Below are positions 41,794-50,730 of a stretch of 64,000 nt of DNA, in pieces. The translations under genes and the position numbers were made by a program. The stretch is from Streptomyces stelliscabiei. GTDB taxonomy: Bacteria; Actinomycetota; Actinomycetes; Streptomycetales; Streptomycetaceae. The stretch covers positions 5,518,001 to 5,582,000 of the forward strand of contig NZ_JADBGF010000001.1 in assembly GCF_014873495.1 (NCBI RefSeq), given 5' to 3'. Positions within the stretch are counted from its first letter, which is position 1; each line of letters starts with the position of its first letter. The notes below the pieces were generated by a model. That model saw nothing but the letters and a program-made list of their open reading frames with translations, was not told the DNA's origin and ran no database searches.

Positions 41794-43452
41794 ATGAACA
41801 CATGGGCGGTGCCCGGATACACCGAGTCACTCGAACTCGGGTCCGGGGCGAGCGGGCGGGTCGTACTGGCCGTGCACGAGGAGACCGGAGTTCCGGTCGC
41901 GGTGAAGTACCTCAGCGAGCCCCTGCGCACCCGGCCGGGCTTCGTACGCGACTTCCGGGCCGAGGCGCGGCTGCTCGGCGGACTGCAGAGCCCGCACGTG
42001 ACCGGACTGTACGAGTACGTGGAGAGCCCGCACGGCGCCGCCATCGTGATGGAGCTGGTGGACGGCGTCTCGCTGCGGGCGCTGCTTTCCAGACAGGGCC
42101 CGCTCGACCCCGAGGCCGCGCTCGTCATCCTCAAGGGATCGCTGCTCGGCCTCGCCGACGCGCACCGGATCGGCGTCGTCCACCGCGACTACAAGCCGGA
42201 GAACGTCCTGGTCGTACCGGACGGCGAGTCCAAGCTCGTCGACTTCGGGATCGCGGTGGACGCGGGCACCAGCGCCGGTGTGGCGGGAACCCCGTCCTAC
42301 ATGGCCCCGGAGCAGTGGACGGGCGCGCCCGCCTCGCCCGCCGCCGACGTGTACGCGGCCACGGCCACGTTCTTCGAGTGTCTGACGGGCCACAAGCCGT
42401 ACGCGGGCGACAACCTCGCCGAACTCGCCCTGCAGCACGTCGACGCGCCCGTCCCCGTGGACGAGGTCCCCGAACCCGTACGGGATCTGGTGCGGCGGGG
42501 GCTGGCCAAGGACCCGGAGGAGCGGCCGGCGGAGGTCGAGGCGTTCGTCTCGGATCTGGAGGCGGCCGCCGGCGGCGCCTACGGGCCCGACTGGGAGGAG
42601 CGCGGTCGAGGCCGGCTCGCCGCGCTGGTGGCACTGCTGCCGCTGCTGCTGCCCTCGGCCCGCGGCGGCCCCCGGACCAGCACGGACAGCGCGCGCACGG
42701 TGCTGAGTCAGGGCCCGGGCGGTGGCTGGGCGCGGTCCTGGAGACCCGGCCGGCCCGGGATGCTCGTGTCCGGCGCCGCCGCGCTGCTGGGCGTTCTCCT
42801 GACCTACGGGATCCAGCACGCCCCGGGAGCCGCTCCGCAGGAGGCGGCCCAGGCCCTGGCCACCACCAGCGCCGCGCCCGGTACGACGACGGGTCCCACC
42901 GCCGCGACCACCCCCGCGTCTGCGTCCCCGGCCCCGACCGCCTCCGAGTCGGCCGACGCGTCGGCGTCACCCGGCCTGTCGCCCTCGGCGCCGTCGCCCA
43001 CCGACACGGGGGAGCCCTCGGCCTCCGCCCCTTCGACCGGGGACCCGGACACGACGCCGCCCGGCGACAGCGACACGGAGAGCCCACCGGCGCCGACGAC
43101 GTCCGCCCCCTCCGCGCCCGCCGCCACGGCCGTCAAGGACGTCACGGTGTCGGCCTTCCGGCAGACGGGCCCCACGACCGCCACGTCGACCATCACCATC
43201 ACCACGGACGGCACCGGCCCGGTCTCCGTCACCGTCTCGTGGTTCAAGGGCGACGGCTCCGGACAGCTCGGCGCACCGGACGGCGCGTCCCAGACCTTCC
43301 GGCGCGATGGCGCGAGCCAGTACACGATCACCGTCGACCACACCTTCGGACGAGGCGGCTGCTACTGGGCGGTCCAGGGCACCACCAGCCCGGCCTCCGC
43401 CGACGGCGGCGCGTCGCAGCAGCTGCTGACCAGGCAGTGTGAGATCCGGTGA
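41794..43452 (+). CDS. Membrane Ser/Thr protein kinase (PASTA-less)
   Basis: 552 residues. The kinase domain covers about 8-265: glycine loop LGSGASGRVVL, K38 in VAVKYL, catalytic loop HRDYKPENVLV from residue 130, DFGIA at 150, and APEQWTGAPASPAADVYA. HRDY in place of HRDL is a mild variant. A TM helix (GMLVSGAAALLGVLLTYGIQ, about 330) leads to a Thr/Ser/Pro stalk and an extracellular beta-sandwich-like end (about 450-552). The stop overlaps the next start in GTGA, so the partner is made together with it. Confidence 0.9.
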   Translation: MNTWAVPGYTESLELGSGASGRVVLAVHEETGVPVAVKYLSEPLRTRPGFVRDFRAEARLLGGLQSPHVTGLYEYVESPHGAAIVMELVDGVSLRALLSRQGPLDPEAALVILKGSLLGLADAHRIGVVHRDYKPENVLVVPDGESKLVDFGIAVDAGTSAGVAGTPSYMAPEQWTGAPASPAADVYAATATFFECLTGHKPYAGDNLAELALQHVDAPVPVDEVPEPVRDLVRRGLAKDPEERPAEVEAFVSDLEAAAGGAYGPDWEERGRGRLAALVALLPLLLPSARGGPRTSTDSARTVLSQGPGGGWARSWRPGRPGMLVSGAAALLGVLLTYGIQHAPGAAPQEAAQALATTSAAPGTTTGPTAATTPASASPAPTASESADASASPGLSPSAPSPTDTGEPSASAPSTGDPDTTPPGDSDTESPPAPTTSAPSAPAATAVKDVTVSAFRQTGPTTATSTITITTDGTGPVSVTVSWFKGDGSGQLGAPDGASQTFRRDGASQYTITVDHTFGRGGCYWAVQGTTSPASADGGASQQLLTRQCEIR

Positions 43453-44513
43453 CCACGCGAAACGACCGTCCTCCGACACCGTCCGGGGACCACGAGCCGA
43501 CGCAGGCGCTGGGTTCTGTCGACGAGCAGGGAGCGACTGTCCGGCTGGGCCCGGTCGACGAGGTGGGCGGGACCGTCCGGCTGGGGTCTGTCGACGCGCA
43601 CGACACCACCGTCCGTCTCGGCTCCGCCGGCTTGGGCGGCCCGGTCGATGAAGGGGGCGGAACCATCCGTCTCGGCCCGGTCGATGACCAGGGCGGGACC
43701 GTCCGCCTCGGCCTCGCCGACGCGCACGACACCACCGTCCGTCTCGACCCCGCCGACGGTCACCCCCCGAGCGGCGAACCCGCCTACGACCCCGCCTACG
43801 ACGACGCCGAGTACAGCGCGACCGTGCTGGCCAGCCACTGGATCCAGCGGCCCCAGTCCGGCGACACACTCGTCGAGAACTCCCCGACGCGGCCCGCGTC
43901 CGAGCCCACACCGGTGCTCTCCCCGGAGCCGCAGTCGCAGTCACGGTCGCTGTCACGATCGCAGACACGATCGGAGTCCGAGGCGGACGGGGAGCCGGGA
44001 TCGACGCCCCCCGACCGCGTCGAAGGCACCCTGCTCCGTTTCGGTCCGGGCGTGACCGCCGAGGTCGCGCACCGCACCCACCGGACGCTGCCCACCATGC
44101 AGCCGGTCCAGGTGCCCCGGCGCCGACGGCTGCGCCGGCACGCCCTGCCCGCCCTGGTGGTGCTCTGCGTCCTCGCGTTCCTCGCCTGGCAGCGCCTGGG
44201 TCCGTCCGTGCAGGTGCGTACGGTGGCGGTCGCGGCCGAGCCGAAGGTCCTGGGGTGCGACGGCACCGCGGACATCGTCGGCCTCGTCAGGACGAACGGC
44301 CGTCCGGGCACGCTCTCCTACCGGTGGATCCGGAGCGACGGCACCACCTCGGGTGTCCTGCGCGAAGTGCTGGTCCGGGACCAGCGTCAGGCGCGCCTGC
44401 ACCTGCTGTGGACGTTCCAGGGCAAGGGCCGTCACGAGGGCCGGGCCGAACTGCGCATCCTCTCCCCGTCGCAGCGAGCGGTCACCGTCCCCGTCACGTA
44501 CGACTGCCCCTGA
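43449..44513 (+). CDS. Single-pass membrane protein with six TVRLG repeats, coupled to a Ser/Thr kinase
   Basis: 354 residues from a GTG that overlaps the kinase stop. Residues 24-101 hold six 12-residue units of the form VDxxxxTVRLGx. A long polar linker rich in Ser/Arg/Glu follows, then one TM helix (ALPALVVLCVLAFLAWQRLG, about 228-247) and an outside domain with one Cys near each end (LGCDGTADIV, TYDCP), probably Ig-like. The family is not recognised. The repeats could be phosphorylated by the adjacent kinase. Confidence 0.75.
   Translation: MTTRNDRPPTPSGDHEPTQALGSVDEQGATVRLGPVDEVGGTVRLGSVDAHDTTVRLGSAGLGGPVDEGGGTIRLGPVDDQGGTVRLGLADAHDTTVRLDPADGHPPSGEPAYDPAYDDAEYSATVLASHWIQRPQSGDTLVENSPTRPASEPTPVLSPEPQSQSRSLSRSQTRSESEADGEPGSTPPDRVEGTLLRFGPGVTAEVAHRTHRTLPTMQPVQVPRRRRLRRHALPALVVLCVLAFLAWQRLGPSVQVRTVAVAAEPKVLGCDGTADIVGLVRTNGRPGTLSYRWIRSDGTTSGVLREVLVRDQRQARLHLLWTFQGKGRHEGRAELRILSPSQRAVTVPVTYDCP
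43518..43751 (+). repeat. Six 36-bp in-frame repeats encoding VDxxxxTVRLGx
   Basis: Translated units: VDEQGATVRLGP, VDEVGGTVRLGS, VDAHDTTVRLGS, VDEGGGTIRLGP, VDDQGGTVRLGL, ADAHDTTVRLDP. A six-residue spacer separates units three and four, so the array looks like a duplicated triplet. Confidence 0.85.
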
Positions 44514-44519
44514 CGGACC

Positions 44520-44537
44520 GAACCGGCCGGCCGGTTC
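44520..44537. repeat. 18-bp perfect palindrome
   Basis: GAACCGGCCGGCCGGTTC lies just after the stop of the TVRLG-repeat gene. It may act as a terminator stem or a protein site upstream of the next gene. Confidence 0.5.
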
Positions 44538-44636
44538 ACGACCCGCCGATCGGGGGGTGGAGAAGCCCGCCCGGCGGGGCAACTCCCGTGGATCGTCGGG
44601 TGGTTGGACCGCATCCGACTCGGCGACGTTGTCCCG

Positions 44637-45947
44637 GTGACCGAGATCGAAAGCACCGAGAAACCCTCACCGCCCGGCTCACCCGCACCCGCACCCGCGC
44701 CCGAGTCCGCACCGGCACCCGCAACCGCAACCGCGCCCGCCCCGGCGGCGGAACGCACCGCGCCGATGACGCGGCTGGTCGCGGTGGACCTCGCCCGCGC
44801 ACTGGCGGTGTTCGGGATGTTCGCCGTGCACGTGGGACCCTTTCCGACGCCGGGGGGCGGCGTCGGCGACTGGTTCCTGGGCCTGGCGAGCGGCCGCGCG
44901 TCCGCGCTGTTCGCCACCCTCGCCGGATTCTCGCTGACACTGATCGCGGGCCGCCTCGAACCGAAGACCGGACTGGCCGGCCGACAGGCGAGGGCCCGGA
45001 TCGTGATCAGGGCCGTGGTCCTGCTGGTCCTGGGCGTCGCGCTGGCGACGACGAACTTCGGCGGCGCCGGGATCCTCAACTTCTACGCCGTCTACTTCCT
45101 GCTGGCCCTGCCCCTGCTGCGGCTGCGGGCCAGGACGCTCGCGACCATCGCGGTCGCGCTCGCGGTCGTCACCCCGCAGGTGGCGTACGCCCTGCGGTCG
45201 CTGCTCACGGAGTCCGTCGTGAGCGGCGTCGACTCGTACGACCCGATCGCCCGCCTCTCCGGCGTGGGCGTGCTCGACTTCCTGCTCACCGGCCTCTACC
45301 CGGCGATCACCTGGATGACGTTCGTGGTCACCGGCATGGCGCTGGGCCGCCTGGATCTGGCCTCCGCGGCGGTGCAGCGGCGGCTGGCCGTGGTCGGCCC
45401 GGCGCTGATCGCGTTCGGGTACGGCGTCTCGTGGCTGGTGCTGCGGTGGACCGGTGGCGACCAGAGGATCATGAGCGGGATGCCGTCCATGGAGGACTTC
45501 GAGGCCATGAAGGACTCCGGCACGGCGGCGGCTTCCTTCGACATGCCGGTCGGCGGTGAGCTGTGGGGCCCTGACGCATGGGGGCTGCTGGCGGCCGAGC
45601 CGCACAGTGGTTCCACGTTCGACCTCATCGGCAGCCTGGGGATCGCGATCACCGTGCTCCTGTGCCTGACGGTCGCGCTGGCCCGGCTGCCGTGGCTGGG
45701 CCGGGCGGCGACGCTGATCATCGCCGTCGGCACCATGTCCCTGACCCTCTACGTCGGCCACATCCTGGTCATCCTCGCCCTCCCCGGCGAAGCCGCCGCA
45801 CCACCTCAGTCCGCGTCCACCACACTGCTGCTCGCGTTCATCACCGGAGCCGTCCTCTTCGCGACGGCCTGGTCACGCTTCTTCCGCCGGGGCCCCCTGG
45901 AACACCTGCTCCACCGTGCGACGACACTGGCTCGCCGGGTGCGCTGA
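44637..45947 (+). CDS. Multi-pass membrane protein, HGSNAT/DUF418-like acyltransferase
   Basis: About 436 residues with a Pro/Ala repeat N-terminus (PAPAPAPESAPAPATATAPA), then MTRLVAVDLARALAVFGMFA with a conserved FAVHVGP histidine, and about ten helices. The opening (RLxxxDxARxLAxxGMxxxH) is that of DUF1624/HGSNAT-type transmembrane acetyltransferases and DUF418. It probably transfers acetyl groups to a cell-surface substrate. The start is uncertain: GTG 44637 used here; ATG 44766 would remove the low-complexity tail. Confidence 0.72.
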   Translation: MTEIESTEKPSPPGSPAPAPAPESAPAPATATAPAPAAERTAPMTRLVAVDLARALAVFGMFAVHVGPFPTPGGGVGDWFLGLASGRASALFATLAGFSLTLIAGRLEPKTGLAGRQARARIVIRAVVLLVLGVALATTNFGGAGILNFYAVYFLLALPLLRLRARTLATIAVALAVVTPQVAYALRSLLTESVVSGVDSYDPIARLSGVGVLDFLLTGLYPAITWMTFVVTGMALGRLDLASAAVQRRLAVVGPALIAFGYGVSWLVLRWTGGDQRIMSGMPSMEDFEAMKDSGTAAASFDMPVGGELWGPDAWGLLAAEPHSGSTFDLIGSLGIAITVLLCLTVALARLPWLGRAATLIIAVGTMSLTLYVGHILVILALPGEAAAPPQSASTTLLLAFITGAVLFATAWSRFFRRGPLEHLLHRATTLARRVR

Positions 45948-47092
45948 GCGCGCCGCGGAGAGCAGGAGGGGCACCCTCACGGCCACTGGGCTTGATCCGC
46001 TTCGACAGCCACTCGCGATCAGCGGTTCTGCCCCGGGAGAGGCCAGGCCGACCAACCCGCCGTAGCGGCTGCCGCGCCTGGCCCGCGGTCCGGCCGTGGG
46101 AGGCGCCCTTCCCGCGGCGCGGATCCGTCAGCGCAGGTCGGGCAGGGGGCGTCGGGCGACCTCGTGGGCGTCGTCCGGGGGGACGCCCAGCATCCGCAGG
46201 ACCATCTCGGCGAGGTTCACCGCGGCCTCGTCACCATCCAGGTCGGGGCGGGCGAACCTCAGCTCCACCAGGGACAGCAGGGTCCCGCCCAGCGGGGACA
46301 GGGCTCAAGACCCTCGCCCTCCAGTTGCCCGGCGAGGTCACGTCGTGCTGGTTCCCATGTCCCGGAGGAGGACCTGACCACCGCTGCTCTGGGACGGGCG
46401 CAGGGCGACGACGTCCGATGCGGTCCCGTACGAACCCGCGGTGCGGTTCGAGCCGCTCGCCACCTTCCACCGGCTTTCGGCTCATACCGTTGCGGGTCAA
46501 GGACTTGGGAGCGGTGGGTGGGCCGGGGCTGCACCAGTGCCGAAGCACGACGGCTTCTGCGCCGGGGTATGACCGGTACGGGCCGTCCCTCCCGGCCTCG
46601 GTACCGTCGCGGTGACCGCCCGGTAAGTACAGCTTGTCGACGGCCGTGGTCGTGGTCTTCTCACGGCCCTCGGCGTCGACGTCGGGAGAGGCACCCTCGA
46701 CGCGGTCGGCGCAGGTGCGGATCAGGTCGTCGTAGTGCCCTGCCAGAGCCTGGCCTGGGAGGCCGTGCCCGTCACGACGACCAACTGCACGGCGCCGACG
46801 TCCACATCGGTGAGGAACGCGCGGTGGCGGCAGTCGTAGTCGAGCATGCCCTCCGTGCTCACGCACAGGCCGAGTGCCTCCGGGAACCCCTCGGTGACCG
46901 GCCCGGCGCTTCGGTCGGGCATCCGCTGAGATCTGGGGTCGGCTGTCGCTGTTCGCGCCTGTTGGTGTCAGCCGCTGATGTCAGCCCACTCCGGCGTCTC
47001 GACTTGGTGAGCCGAGGTTGTGTCGGGTGTTCCCCCCAGAAGCCAAGATCTGCTGCTGCCCTGCGAGGACTCTGAACACTCGACGTGGCTCG
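45948..47092. other. Gene relic region
   Basis: 1145 bp without an intact gene and with mixed coding-like fragments in several frames. Recognisable: a TetR C-terminus (46128-46309). On the minus strand about 46560-46900, two frames (GMLDYDCRHRAFLTDVDVGA and AGHYDDLIRTCADRVEGA) look like pieces of one broken gene that I do not recognise. Confidence 0.55.
46128..46309 (-). pseudogene. TetR-family regulator, C-terminal remnant
   Basis: About 59 codons before the stop encode LSPLGGTLLSLVELRFARPD, then DGDEAAVNLAEMVLRMLGVP, the typical last helices of an actinobacterial TetR protein. An in-frame TGA lies just upstream and no helix-turn-helix is found, so the rest of the gene is lost. Confidence 0.6.
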
Positions 47093-47809
47093 CTACCGTG
47101 ACATCGGCAGCGTCGCCCAGCGGGTGGGCGGCCATGCGACGACGAAGGCCCGCCCGATGACTTGGTCCTCGGCGATGGTGCCACCGCCGGGCCGGTGCTG
47201 GTGGTACCGGGAGTCCGAAGATGCCTGGCGGTGGTCACCCATCACCCAGATCCTTCCCTCGGGCACCTTGATCGGCCCGAACGGTTGGTCACCGCAAGGG
47301 GTGTTGCCGGGGTAGATGAACGGATCGTCCAGCGCCTTCCCGTTGACCTTCACAGGGCCGTTCCCTGAGCATTCCACGGTGTCGCCTCCTACCCCGATCA
47401 CTCGCTTGATCAGGTCTTTCTCGTCCGCCGACGGCATCAGGCCGACGAAACTCAGGACCGTCTGCACCGCGTTCGGCTCCTCAGCCTTGTCAGGGAGCCA
47501 GCCACCCGGGTCGTGGAAGACCACGACCTCCCCGCGCTGCGGCTTGGACCCGAACCACGGCGTCAGCTTGTCGACCAACACGCGGTCGCCGACCTGCAAC
47601 GTGTTCTGCATCGACTCAGACGGAATCGAGAATGCCTGCACGAAGAAGATCTTTACGACCAACGCGAGCACCAGCGCGATTCCGACGAGGATCGGCAACT
47701 CCTTCCAGAAGGAGCGCCCCTTCCGCTGGTCCTCGCCCGTCTCGTCGCCGTCGGTATCGTCGTCCCCGGACATCGACCCTGCGCCAGCGGCAAGACCCTT
47801 CACAACCAC
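47093..47809 (-). CDS. lepB: Signal peptidase I
   Basis: 238 residues. A charged cytosolic N-terminus (DDDTDGDETGEDQRKGRS) precedes one TM helix (LPILVGIALVLALVVKIFFV). The catalytic serine is in FSIPSESMQNTL and the general-base lysine in LIKRVIGVGGD; GDHRQASSDSR is the family box E. It cleaves Sec signal peptides outside the membrane. GTG 47809 is chosen because AGGAG sits seven bases upstream. It lies alone in the relic region rather than in a multi-sip cluster. Confidence 0.92.
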   Translation of the reverse strand: MVVKGLAAGAGSMSGDDDTDGDETGEDQRKGRSFWKELPILVGIALVLALVVKIFFVQAFSIPSESMQNTLQVGDRVLVDKLTPWFGSKPQRGEVVVFHDPGGWLPDKAEEPNAVQTVLSFVGLMPSADEKDLIKRVIGVGGDTVECSGNGPVKVNGKALDDPFIYPGNTPCGDQPFGPIKVPEGRIWVMGDHRQASSDSRYHQHRPGGGTIAEDQVIGRAFVVAWPPTRWATLPMSR

Positions 47810-48007
47810 GCCCCCACTCCTGCGCTCGGTCCGAGCGCACCGTGTCCCAAGTGATCCCCCCCGTGTGCACAGCACCGGGCTTGCCACCGTCACAACGAAC
47901 GAGAGTTCCCGGACTGTCAGCGCTCCCCCTGGCTCCACCCATCGCGCCGTTGGAGCCACTCAGCCGGCCACGCGGTCGGCGGCATCCCCATGGGCACGTC
48001 GAGCCGG

Positions 48008-48070
48008 ACACGGTCTCGCAAACCGTCGTGGCGCGAGTCGCCGTGGGTTCAAATCCGATACCCACCGCCA
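48008..48070 (+). pseudogene. 3' half of a tRNA-Ser-like gene
   Basis: The sequence has an anticodon stem-loop ACGGT-CTCGCAA-ACCGT, a variable arm (CGTGGCGCGAGTCGCCG), a T-arm with GTGGGTTCAAATCCGAT and an acceptor end ACCCACCGCCA. It matches the 3' half of class II serine tRNAs, but the 5' acceptor and D-arm are missing, the T-stem is mismatched and the expected CGA anticodon reads CGC. It looks like the residue of an integration at a tRNA 3' end. Confidence 0.6.
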
Positions 48071-48431
48071 GGCGAAACGGCCTCCGACCAGGATCAATGG
48101 TCAGGGGCCGTCAGCGTGTCCGGCCCCGTGATTGCCTGGTGTTCCCCGTGGCTTCCCGCTCGTCCGGGTACGCAAGGGGCACGCGGAGCACCAAAAAACG
48201 AAAGTGATCTGGGCACCCGACACCGCACCCGGCGCCGTCCCGATCGCCATGCGACACCCAGCCGCATCGGCAACGCCGCCGACATCCCCAACCCCGACGC
48301 GGGCAGCCCCGCCATCCAGGCAGCGTGACGCGGCTGAGCACGCGAAGACGAGGGCCCTGGCCTCCATTGCGGGTGGGGGCCGACGCCGTGTGTGTGGCCG
48401 TTGTACAGAGGCCGGCGCACCCGGCCATCAT

Positions 48432-48653
48432 TCAGCTCTGGAACTCGGTGCTCTTCACGCCGTAGAACGTGGGCTTCGCAGGTCGGACCGTGGACTGTTC
48501 CAGCGTGTCGGCGAGCGGGGCGAACGTCTTGCTGCGCCGCACGACAGTGAGGAACTTGCCCAGGGCTTCCTTGTCCTCCCACAGCTCCGAAACGGTGCTG
48601 AAGATCAACGACTTCAGTTGCTCCAGCTCGGTCCCAGCCTCGTTCGCAGACGA
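48432..48653 (-). pseudogene. C-terminal coding remnant of unknown protein
   Basis: A clean frame of about 73 codons to the stop: ELEQLKSLIFSTVSELWEDK, EALGKFLTVVRRSKTFAPLA and AKPTFYGVKSTEFQS. There is no start codon with a ribosome site, and the frame ends exactly where an unrelated plus-strand fragment begins (48653), so the gene was cut by a rearrangement. Confidence 0.45.
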
Positions 48654-48856
48654 TGCTCCCGCCGGACTACCAGCGCATCCTGGCCGTCGTGCGGGAGGCT
48701 GCCGGGCCGGTCATGGCTCGGCAGGTCGGCGAGGTGCTGGGGGCGGATGTCAGCGTGCGGGCCGGACCGGAGCCGTTGCCCGGGAAGCTGGTCAGGCTGG
48801 CCGACCCCAGATGGCTTCGGAAACTGCCCGACGGCCGGTTCACCACTCGCCTGTGA
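48653..48856 (+). pseudogene. Winged-helix C-terminal remnant
   Basis: 67 codons: MLPPDYQRILAVVREAAGPV, MARQVGEVLGADVSVRAGPE and LVRLADPRWLRKLPDGRFTT. This is a winged-helix tail that, in intact Streptomyces genes, ends longer proteins. Its ATG is internal and has no ribosome site; the upstream part is replaced by foreign sequence. Confidence 0.5.
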
Positions 48857-49080
48857 CCACGGACGCTGCCGCCCTGATGGCACTCATGGACTGAATTCCC
48901 CACCCCTGTTCTGTTCCCAAGTCCGCTCATCCGGGACGTTTTCTCCGCCCGTGCAGCGATCCGTACGAGAACCCTTGATGGTGTGGGAGCGCGGGGCGAG
49001 CCTGCGGCAGCCGGTTTGCATGTGCCGTAGCGGTATGTGGTCCAGTAGGCGGCGAGTACGACATTGAGAGGTTCCCTCGT

Positions 49081-49941
49081 ATGTCCTTTGCTGCGATTCC
49101 CCGTCGGGTCAAGATCGGCGATGCCGCCGCGTTCGCCGGGACCACACCCCGCGCCATCCGCCACTACCACGCCATCGGGCTCCTCGCCGAACCGGAACGC
49201 GGCAGTGACAACCGCCGCCGCTACGGATACGCCGACATGATCCGCCTGCTGTGGATCCGCAAGATGGCTGATGTGGGTATCTCCCTGGACGACATCCGGG
49301 CCAGCTTCGATGGCGCCACCGGCATCGAACAGTCCCTGGCCCGACTGGAGGAGGCCCTCGCCTCCAAGGCGGCCGCCATCGAAGCCCAGCAGGCCGCCGT
49401 GCACCGCCTCCGCGAGGCGGGTAGCCCCCTGGGCCTGCTCTCACCGCTGGTCAGTGGCCGCCTGCACGATCTGCCGCCCGGATGCCTGCGCCCGGCCGAT
49501 CTCGATACTCTCCTGGTCACGGAGCGTATCTTCGGCCCCGAGGGGGCAGCCACCCAGGCCAACCGGTTCATCACCCTGGCCACCCACCCCGAACTGCGGG
49601 CCGAGGATGACCGCCTGGCCGAGGCAGAGGGGGCCCTGGACGACACCGTGTCCCCCGACGACCCCGGCATCGAGGACCTGGTTGCCCAGCGGTGTGCTCA
49701 TGAGACCGCCTTGGGAGCCACCATCGACAGATCCGGCCTGGACGAGGCCCTCGATGAGCTCCTGGACCAGGACGACGAGAACGCTGGTGAGGAGGAAGGC
49801 GAGGCGAGGATGAGCGTGGGGGAGGCCATCGGCAAGATGCCGTACGACTTCTCCCCGGCCCGCATCCGCTACGAGGAACGTGTAGTCGAACTGCTTTACC
49901 CGGCCCGTCAGGACGACGACGCGGCCCCACGGACCTGCTGA
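49081..49941 (+). CDS. MerR-family transcriptional regulator (long)
   Basis: 286 residues. The MerR winged helix covers about 8-80 (VKIGDAAAFAGTTPRAIRHY, HAIGLLAEPERGSDNRRRYG). The coupling helix is GIEQSLARLEEALASKAAAI, and a long acidic C-terminal domain follows (about 140-280) unlike metal-sensing MerR proteins. It probably senses an organic ligand. It is the only intact regulator in the scar region, and nothing intact is beside it to identify its target. Confidence 0.87.
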   Translation: MSFAAIPRRVKIGDAAAFAGTTPRAIRHYHAIGLLAEPERGSDNRRRYGYADMIRLLWIRKMADVGISLDDIRASFDGATGIEQSLARLEEALASKAAAIEAQQAAVHRLREAGSPLGLLSPLVSGRLHDLPPGCLRPADLDTLLVTERIFGPEGAATQANRFITLATHPELRAEDDRLAEAEGALDDTVSPDDPGIEDLVAQRCAHETALGATIDRSGLDEALDELLDQDDENAGEEEGEARMSVGEAIGKMPYDFSPARIRYEERVVELLYPARQDDDAAPRTC

Positions 49942-50084
49942 CTGGCATCGGCGCTCGGGGCGAGCCCGACAAGAGCAGCCTGGAACGGTGCAGCACGAAC
50001 GTAACCACGGTGCCCCCGGCGGCCGTTGGGCTCTGTGCGAAGGGAGCCGAAGAGCACGCCGAGGGCACCTGCCCGCTTGTCGAC

Positions 50085-50250
50085 CAGTGCCGTCTGCCGC
50101 TGTCCACGCGCACCGTCAACCACCTCGCCGGTCTGCTGCGGCAACATCTGAAGGGCCCCGCGCCTGGACCGCACGTGCAAGAAGATCGTCCGGCAGGGTG
50201 GGGAGGTGGTCCTGATTGACGGCACCCTCATCCCAACCCAGCGCCACACT
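50085..50250 (+). mobile_element. Transposase remnant (IS5-type DDE, internally deleted)
   Basis: Two pieces in different frames match a Streptomyces IS5-like transposase: CRLPLSTRTVNHLAGLLRQH at the first and VVLIDGTLIPTQR at the second, the latter carrying the first catalytic Asp motif. The region between is deleted or scrambled. No terminal inverted repeats were found. Confidence 0.55.
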
Positions 50251-50257
50251 GGGACCC

Positions 50258-50371
50258 GTCCCCTGGGAGACGCTCGCCGCCCTCCTGGTGGCCGTGCCCC
50301 TCGGCGCCGCCCTGCTGGCCGCGCTGGTGACCCGCTCGCGTGGGGCGCTGGCCCGCCGAGCCGCGCACTGA
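50258..50371 (+). pseudogene. C-terminal tail of an FtsX-like ABC permease
   Basis: 37 codons and a stop: VPWETLAALLVAVPLGAALL, then AALVTRSRGALARRAAH. This is the last membrane helix and basic tail of Streptomyces MacB/FtsX-type permeases. It is joined directly to the transposase fragment and followed by its own terminator. Confidence 0.6.
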
Positions 50372-50390
50372 GCCTCCGTTGCCGGACCGC

Positions 50391-50427
50391 GCCCCTGGAC
50401 GAGGGCGAATCACCCTCGTCCAGGGGC
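50391..50427. terminator. Strong hairpin after the permease tail
   Basis: A 16-bp stem (GCCCCTGGACGAGGGC with its complement, separated by a few bases) forms a near-perfect hairpin 20 bp after the permease stop. Confidence 0.7.
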
Positions 50428-50650
50428 AGGAGGTAGTCCCCGTCCGAAGGAATCTGCTCGAAGCCGGCCCGTGCTTCCGGGCCATCTCTACCTCTGGGCG
50501 CGACGGCCGTTGCGTGAGCAGCGGCACTGGCCCACCTGACAACTGCTGCTCTGCTTACGCGACTTGGTCGACCTTCGCGCACCTTGTGACCCAGGTCGGG
50601 TTAGGACACGCGGAGGGCACGGAGCCCCCAAATTGGACTAGACAATAAAC

Positions 50651-50676
50651 AACCCCAGGTCGCTAACCTGGGGTTT
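50651..50676 (-). terminator. Terminator beside the tRNA-Gly remnant
   Basis: AACCCCAGGT / ACCTGGGGTT stem with a short loop and T/A runs on both sides, just past the CCA end of the tRNA-Gly remnant. Confidence 0.65.
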
Positions 50677-50681
50677 CATCA

Positions 50682-50730
50682 TGGAGCGGGTGACGAGAAT
50701 CGAACTCGCGCTCTCAGCTTGGGAAGCCAT
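50682..50730 (-). pseudogene. 3' half of tRNA-Gly(CCC)
   Basis: Read on the minus strand: anticodon arm GGCTTCCCAAGCT, variable loop GAGAGC, T-arm GCGAGTTCGATTCTCGT and acceptor CACCCGC followed by TCCA. These match glycine tRNA with a CCC anticodon. The 5' acceptor strand (expected GCGGGTG) and D-arm are absent upstream, so this is the segment copied into an att site by an integrative element, not a working tRNA. Confidence 0.75.

Noticed and set aside
45578..46615. Long plus-strand frame running from the acyltransferase gene into the relic region
   Set aside because: It is out of frame with the membrane protein and arginine/proline-rich throughout.
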